64,000 nucleotides of DNA. It comes from Sphingobacterium chungjuense (GTDB taxonomy: Bacteria > Bacteroidota > Bacteroidia > Sphingobacteriales > Sphingobacteriaceae). Below are positions 60,726-64,000 of this stretch, one piece after another (the first letter of the stretch is position 1; each line of letters begins with the position of its first letter). The stretch is taken from positions 62,001-126,000 of the forward strand of contig NZ_WLYS01000006.1 in NCBI RefSeq assembly GCF_011316935.1. The letters are read 5' to 3'. Position numbers and translations under genes: made by a program. The notes below the pieces were generated by a model that made no database searches, was not told the DNA's origin, and saw only the letters and a list, made by a program, of their open reading frames with translations.

Positions 60726-61730
60726 ATGAAAATAGCATTTGTAATCAATCAGACTCACAAAGAAGAGGCTTATTACACTACGACTTCACTGGCATTGAAA
60801 GCGCTAGAGCGCGGACATGAAGTATTCTACATCGGGTTGGCCGATTTCTATTACGACCCAGAAATCGTCGTTGGCGCACATGCGCGGCAGGTATCGCCAC
60901 ACGAAAATATCGAAGCCGAATCAGATTTTATTCATCTGGTACGCGAAGCAGAAAAGACCCTAATTAATCTCAATCAGATTGATGTACTTTGGCTACGCTT
61001 TGATGCGGCCGACGAAATGATCGCGCGCCCGTGGGCTGCGGCGGCCGGCTTGCAGTTTGCCGAATTGGCACAGCAACAAGGAGTTTTCGTGATCAACAAT
61101 CCCGAAGCACTTACCCGCGCCAGCAACAAGTTGTATTTGGAAAATTTTGACGAAAGCATCCGCCCGAAAACCATCGTAACGCGTAACTACACGGATGTTC
61201 AAAATTTCTTCGACAAGAACAACGAGAAAATCATCCTAAAGCCATTGAAAGGTTCGGGTGGTAAGAATGTCTTCCTCATCAACAAAGAAAGCGCTCAAAA
61301 CCTGAAGCAAACGGTAGAAGCCATCGCGCGTGATGGCTATATCATCGCACAAGAATATCTACCGGAAGCTAGCAAAGGCGATCTTAGGTTTTTCCTATTG
61401 GATGGTGAGCCGATCGAAATTGATGGTAAATATGCCGCCGTGCGACGCGTGCAACCCGAAAATGAAATACGTAGCAATGTGCATCAAGGCGCTACGATGC
61501 ATGCTGCCGAAATCGATGAAGACACGCTTAAGGTCGTTAAACTTGTGGCCGACCAATTAGTCAAAGACGGGATGTATTTGGTAGGTTTGGATATCGTAGG
61601 CAGCAAGATTATGGAAATCAATGTGTTCAGCCCAGGCGCTTTGCAACAAGCATCTGAACTGACTGGCCAAGATTTTATTTCCGTCATTATCAAAGACATC
61701 GAGCATAAAATTCACGATCGTAAAAAGTAA
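60726..61730 (+). CDS. ATP-grasp ligase, glutathione synthetase (GshB)-like
   Basis: About 334 residues from ATG at 60726 (MKIAFVIN); an ATG at 60696 would add ten. The N-terminal domain has INNPEALTRASNKLYLENF, the ATP-grasp core has IILKPLKGSGGKNVFLINK (Lys of nucleotide binding near residue 170) and KGDLRFFLLDGEPI, and MEINVFSPGALQQASELTG near residue 300 resembles the GshB metal-binding region. GshB-like ATP-grasp enzymes ligate glycine or other amines to carboxylates. It starts 79 bases after the DUF1704 gene, and the secreted unknown at 61733 starts two bases later, so all are in one unit. Ligase substrate unknown. Confidence 0.88.
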   Translation: MKIAFVINQTHKEEAYYTTTSLALKALERGHEVFYIGLADFYYDPEIVVGAHARQVSPHENIEAESDFIHLVREAEKTLINLNQIDVLWLRFDAADEMIARPWAAAAGLQFAELAQQQGVFVINNPEALTRASNKLYLENFDESIRPKTIVTRNYTDVQNFFDKNNEKIILKPLKGSGGKNVFLINKESAQNLKQTVEAIARDGYIIAQEYLPEASKGDLRFFLLDGEPIEIDGKYAAVRRVQPENEIRSNVHQGATMHAAEIDEDTLKVVKLVADQLVKDGMYLVGLDIVGSKIMEINVFSPGALQQASELTGQDFISVIIKDIEHKIHDRKK

Positions 61731-61732
61731 GC

Positions 61733-62677
61733 ATGAAAGAATGGAGACTGGTCATTGTATTGGCATGTAGTGTACTTATGATGGGAAGGAATGCCGATGC
61801 GCAAACCTTAATCATGAATGAAGCTACACCGCAACACCAAATGATTGCTGGTTCAAAGGTGAGCTTAGCCGCTGCCGAGGCATTTGAGCCTGCCACGAGT
61901 TTTATCGGTCTTCAAAATCTGGAAAATCAACGTACCATTATGGTACTCGAGATTGCCACACCTTACTCACAATATATTGCGCAAGCTATTCCCATGGTGA
62001 TCAACAATGATAAATCGACCATGGTAGAGCATGCGCAATATATGATTAATGATCTGCCAGCTCGATTATATGTGGGCACACAGAAAGGAGATTCTGACAC
62101 CGCACTTTTTCAACGTATTTTTCTGGTAATGGGCAATGATCACGAAACCATTGCCTTGAACTGCCATTATCCCTATGAAGAAGGTGCCGCGTTGGATAGT
62201 ACGATTATGCAAACCATCTTATCGGTACGCTATCATCCCGATGTCGTGGTAGATCCGTTGAAAAACATGGGCTTTACCATCAGTACGTCAGGCACTTCGT
62301 TTCGTTTCAGCCGAAAAGCGGGCTCGGCTTTGCAGTATATGCAGGACGAGAAGAATAATTGGACGCCAGCGGCCTTTTTCATTGACCGGAAATCGTTACC
62401 CCACCAAGTGACCGACAAAACAGCATTTATCCTCCAGCAGGTGCAGGCTATTTTTGAGGTAGATTCGGTGTTATTCGCACGTCCTTTGACTTCAGGAGAT
62501 TCGCCTGCCGAAGAAGTGATGGCCAATCTACGCAGCAAGCGAAGTGGAGAGATTACGCAAGCTTATTTTATTACCCGATTCGACACCAATAGAGCCTATT
62601 CTATGATCGGCTATAATGTCAGCGCTCGGGCTATGGAAGAGATGAAGACCATCTTTCGAAGCTTAGAAGTGCAGTAA
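61733..62677 (+). CDS. Secreted protein of unknown function in ATP-grasp cluster
   Basis: A 314-residue exported protein. A Sec signal ends near NADAQ (residue 23). The mature part is mixed alpha/beta with FIGLQNLENQRTIMVLEIATPYS, IALNCHYPYEEG, and RAMEEMKTIFRSLEVQ at the end, resembling periplasmic proteins with repeated small domains, but I recognise no family. The ATG lies two bases after the ATP-grasp stop, giving tight coupling. Function unknown; location and coupling tie it to the same pathway. Confidence 0.72.
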   Translation: MKEWRLVIVLACSVLMMGRNADAQTLIMNEATPQHQMIAGSKVSLAAAEAFEPATSFIGLQNLENQRTIMVLEIATPYSQYIAQAIPMVINNDKSTMVEHAQYMINDLPARLYVGTQKGDSDTALFQRIFLVMGNDHETIALNCHYPYEEGAALDSTIMQTILSVRYHPDVVVDPLKNMGFTISTSGTSFRFSRKAGSALQYMQDEKNNWTPAAFFIDRKSLPHQVTDKTAFILQQVQAIFEVDSVLFARPLTSGDSPAEEVMANLRSKRSGEITQAYFITRFDTNRAYSMIGYNVSARAMEEMKTIFRSLEVQ

Positions 62678-62703
62678 TATTACCGCAACAAAAATTCTTT
62701 CCC

Positions 62704-62711
62704 TAATTTTG
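62704..62711 (+). promoter_or_regulatory. -7 element TAATTTTG before hydrolase gene
   Basis: TAATTTTG ends four bases before the ATG at 62716, the same distance as at 19628-19635, so transcription of the hydrolase may begin at or near its start codon. Confidence 0.42.
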
Positions 62712-62715
62712 GCAT

Positions 62716-64000
62716 ATGTATAAGATTTTTCTATTTCTGGGCTTTTTTCTATATGCGCAGTTTTCTTCTGCGCAGTCTGCGGACGAAAAGGTAAACCGCG
62801 CATTATATAATCAGATTGAGTATTTGTTTAATACGCAGCAGGCGGACTCCATCTATCAGTTAGCCAACACGACTTTCAAAGCGCAGATCTCTGAAGAGCA
62901 GTTAAGCACGATGTTGCAACAGCTGTACGCGCTGGGTAATATCAAGAATGCCGAAGTGGTGAAGTTTGAGCGTGGTATTGCTAGTTATCGATTGGATTTT
63001 GATACCGAGCGTCTTTTGTTGGTTCTAGGGGTAGATAGTACCAACCGTTACCATACGATCTCGTTTCTGCAGTATAAAGAAGATCCGAAAGTAGCAGCCG
63101 CCAAAGAAGCCGCGCTGGCCGATACGTCTGCGTCGGTGGAGACCATGGATCCATTTGAGTTTAAGCTGCAAAATATTGCCAAAAGCTACACGCAAAAAGC
63201 GAATGCGCGCTCCTTAGCGATTGGCATCATCCATCGGGGGAAAGTAATGAAATACTTTTATGGAGAAACGGAAAAAGGCAACAAAACCTTGCCAACGGAG
63301 GAAAGCATTTATGAAATCGCATCGGTAACCAAGACATTCACTGCAACGCTTTTAGCGGATTTAGTCGAGCGGCAAGTCATTAGTTTAGATGATAGCATCG
63401 TAAAATTCCTACCGGATTCAGTGGCAAAAAATCCCGCACTACAAAAGATCACTTTCCGCAGCTTGGCCAACCATACCTCAGGATTGCCACGTTTGGCAGA
63501 CAACTGGAATACGGCCGGATCATTTGTAGAAGCAGAACCTTATGCGCACTATGATCGCAAAGCTCTTTTCACGTATTTGCGCCACGCCAAACTGGATCAT
63601 GAGCCCGAAACGGAATACGCATATAGTAACTTAGGCTATGGTTTATTGGGCGAACTAATCGCTATTATCTCGAAAAAACCTTTTGACACCTATCTGAAAG
63701 AAACGCTTACTTCGCCGCTACACATGCGCACAACAGAATTAAAGGTGGATCCTAAAAACCCGAACGCGCTTAAGGTATATGAGGCTGGTGTAGCAGTACC
63801 GATGTGGAATTTTCAAGCTATGGCGGGCGCTGGAGCAATCAAATCTACCATTAATGATATGCTTCGCTACGCGATTACGCAGGTAGCCGCACCTGAAAAT
63901 GCGATCCAACGCGCTATGGCAGCTACCAAATTATTTACTTTCTATATACCAGAAGACAATATGGATATCGGCTTAGCATGGCATACCGATTTGGTGGAAG
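62716..64000 (+). CDS. Beta-lactamase-fold serine hydrolase, 3' truncated
   Basis: Open frame from ATG at 62716 to the right edge, about 428 residues visible. A Sec signal (MYKIFLFLGFFLYAQFSSAQ) is followed by an N-terminal domain (about 25-115) of DUF3887 type, with a helix LYNQIEYLFNTQQADSIYQ. The beta-lactamase-like domain (about 150 onward) has SVTKTFT with the active serine and lysine, and YSNLGYG with the tyrosine, matching class C/PBP4-like hydrolases, while the KTG-type motif lies beyond the edge. Likely a peptidase or esterase, not an antibiotic-resistance gene by itself. Preceded by a promoter-like element. Confidence 0.85.
   Translation, partial: MYKIFLFLGFFLYAQFSSAQSADEKVNRALYNQIEYLFNTQQADSIYQLANTTFKAQISEEQLSTMLQQLYALGNIKNAEVVKFERGIASYRLDFDTERLLLVLGVDSTNRYHTISFLQYKEDPKVAAAKEAALADTSASVETMDPFEFKLQNIAKSYTQKANARSLAIGIIHRGKVMKYFYGETEKGNKTLPTEESIYEIASVTKTFTATLLADLVERQVISLDDSIVKFLPDSVAKNPALQKITFRSLANHTSGLPRLADNWNTAGSFVEAEPYAHYDRKALFTYLRHAKLDHEPETEYAYSNLGYGLLGELIAIISKKPFDTYLKETLTSPLHMRTTELKVDPKNPNALKVYEAGVAVPMWNFQAMAGAGAIKSTINDMLRYAITQVAAPENAIQRAMAATKLFTFYIPEDNMDIGLAWHTDLVE

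Noticed and set aside
62716-64000. Antibiotic-resistance beta-lactamase
   Set aside because: The fold includes many peptidases and esterases; the N-terminal extra domain and chromosomal context give no support for resistance.

Overview
The window looks like chromosomal DNA from a Bacteroidota bacterium of the Sphingobacterium/Pedobacter type. Support comes from a SusC/SusD pair, TonB-linked receptors with carboxypeptidase-regulatory-like N-termini, lipoproteins with FISUMP domains, a lipid-anchored Omp85 protein of the TamL type, promoter-like TAnnTTTG elements and few classical Shine-Dalgarno sites. I found no rRNA, tRNA, CRISPR array, insertion sequence or phage gene. The first and last genes are cut by the window edges.

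Layout. 1-3.6 kb: end of a MutS-family gene, a small secreted NTF2-like protein, a TlpA-type thioredoxin and a Tat-exported Gfo/Idh/MocA protein. 3.8-7.8 kb: a TonB-dependent receptor with a beta-helix-like lipoprotein. 8.0-10.5 kb: an ABC ATPase, an FtsX-like permease with a histidine-rich loop and a DUF3299-like periplasmic protein, perhaps a zinc-linked exporter. 10.6-15.1 kb (minus strand): rsmE, a CorC-like protein, pyrophosphatase, DedA, HIT and greA. 15.2-19.5 kb (minus): an S9-fold lipoprotein without the catalytic Ser and His, directly followed by a histidine kinase and a response regulator. 20-23.5 kb (minus): Mla-type lipid ABC transporter, a pseudouridine synthase and a small CxxC protein. 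23.7-35.4 kb: FISUMP/fimbrillin-like lipoproteins (one remnant, three full copies) around pncB, a methyltransferase, a Spy-like protein and serS. 35.5-42.5 kb: TamL-like protein, TrmH methyltransferase, AI-2E family permease, RlmI-like methyltransferase and hypotheticals. 42.8-50.8 kb: a Tat-exported aminotransferase and a compact GH92-SusC-SusD polysaccharide utilization locus. 51-54.3 kb: a Crp/Fnr regulator and a short-chain dehydrogenase sharing a palindromic operator, then an S41 peptidase. 54.9-56.7 kb: a 56-residue peptide gene overlapping another fimbrillin-like lipoprotein gene. 56.8-64 kb: dinB, then an operon-like run of N-formylglutamate amidohydrolase, a DUF1704/QEGLA HExxxH metallopeptidase, a GshB-like ATP-grasp ligase, a secreted unknown and a beta-lactamase-fold hydrolase.

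The best candidates for new biology are the amidohydrolase-DUF1704-ATP-grasp cluster, the pseudo-peptidase/two-component operon, the histidine-rich ABC exporter, the mosaic FISUMP paralogs and the TTTACC-N4-GGTAAA operator pair. Functions are read from motifs and remembered family features; no database search was run.
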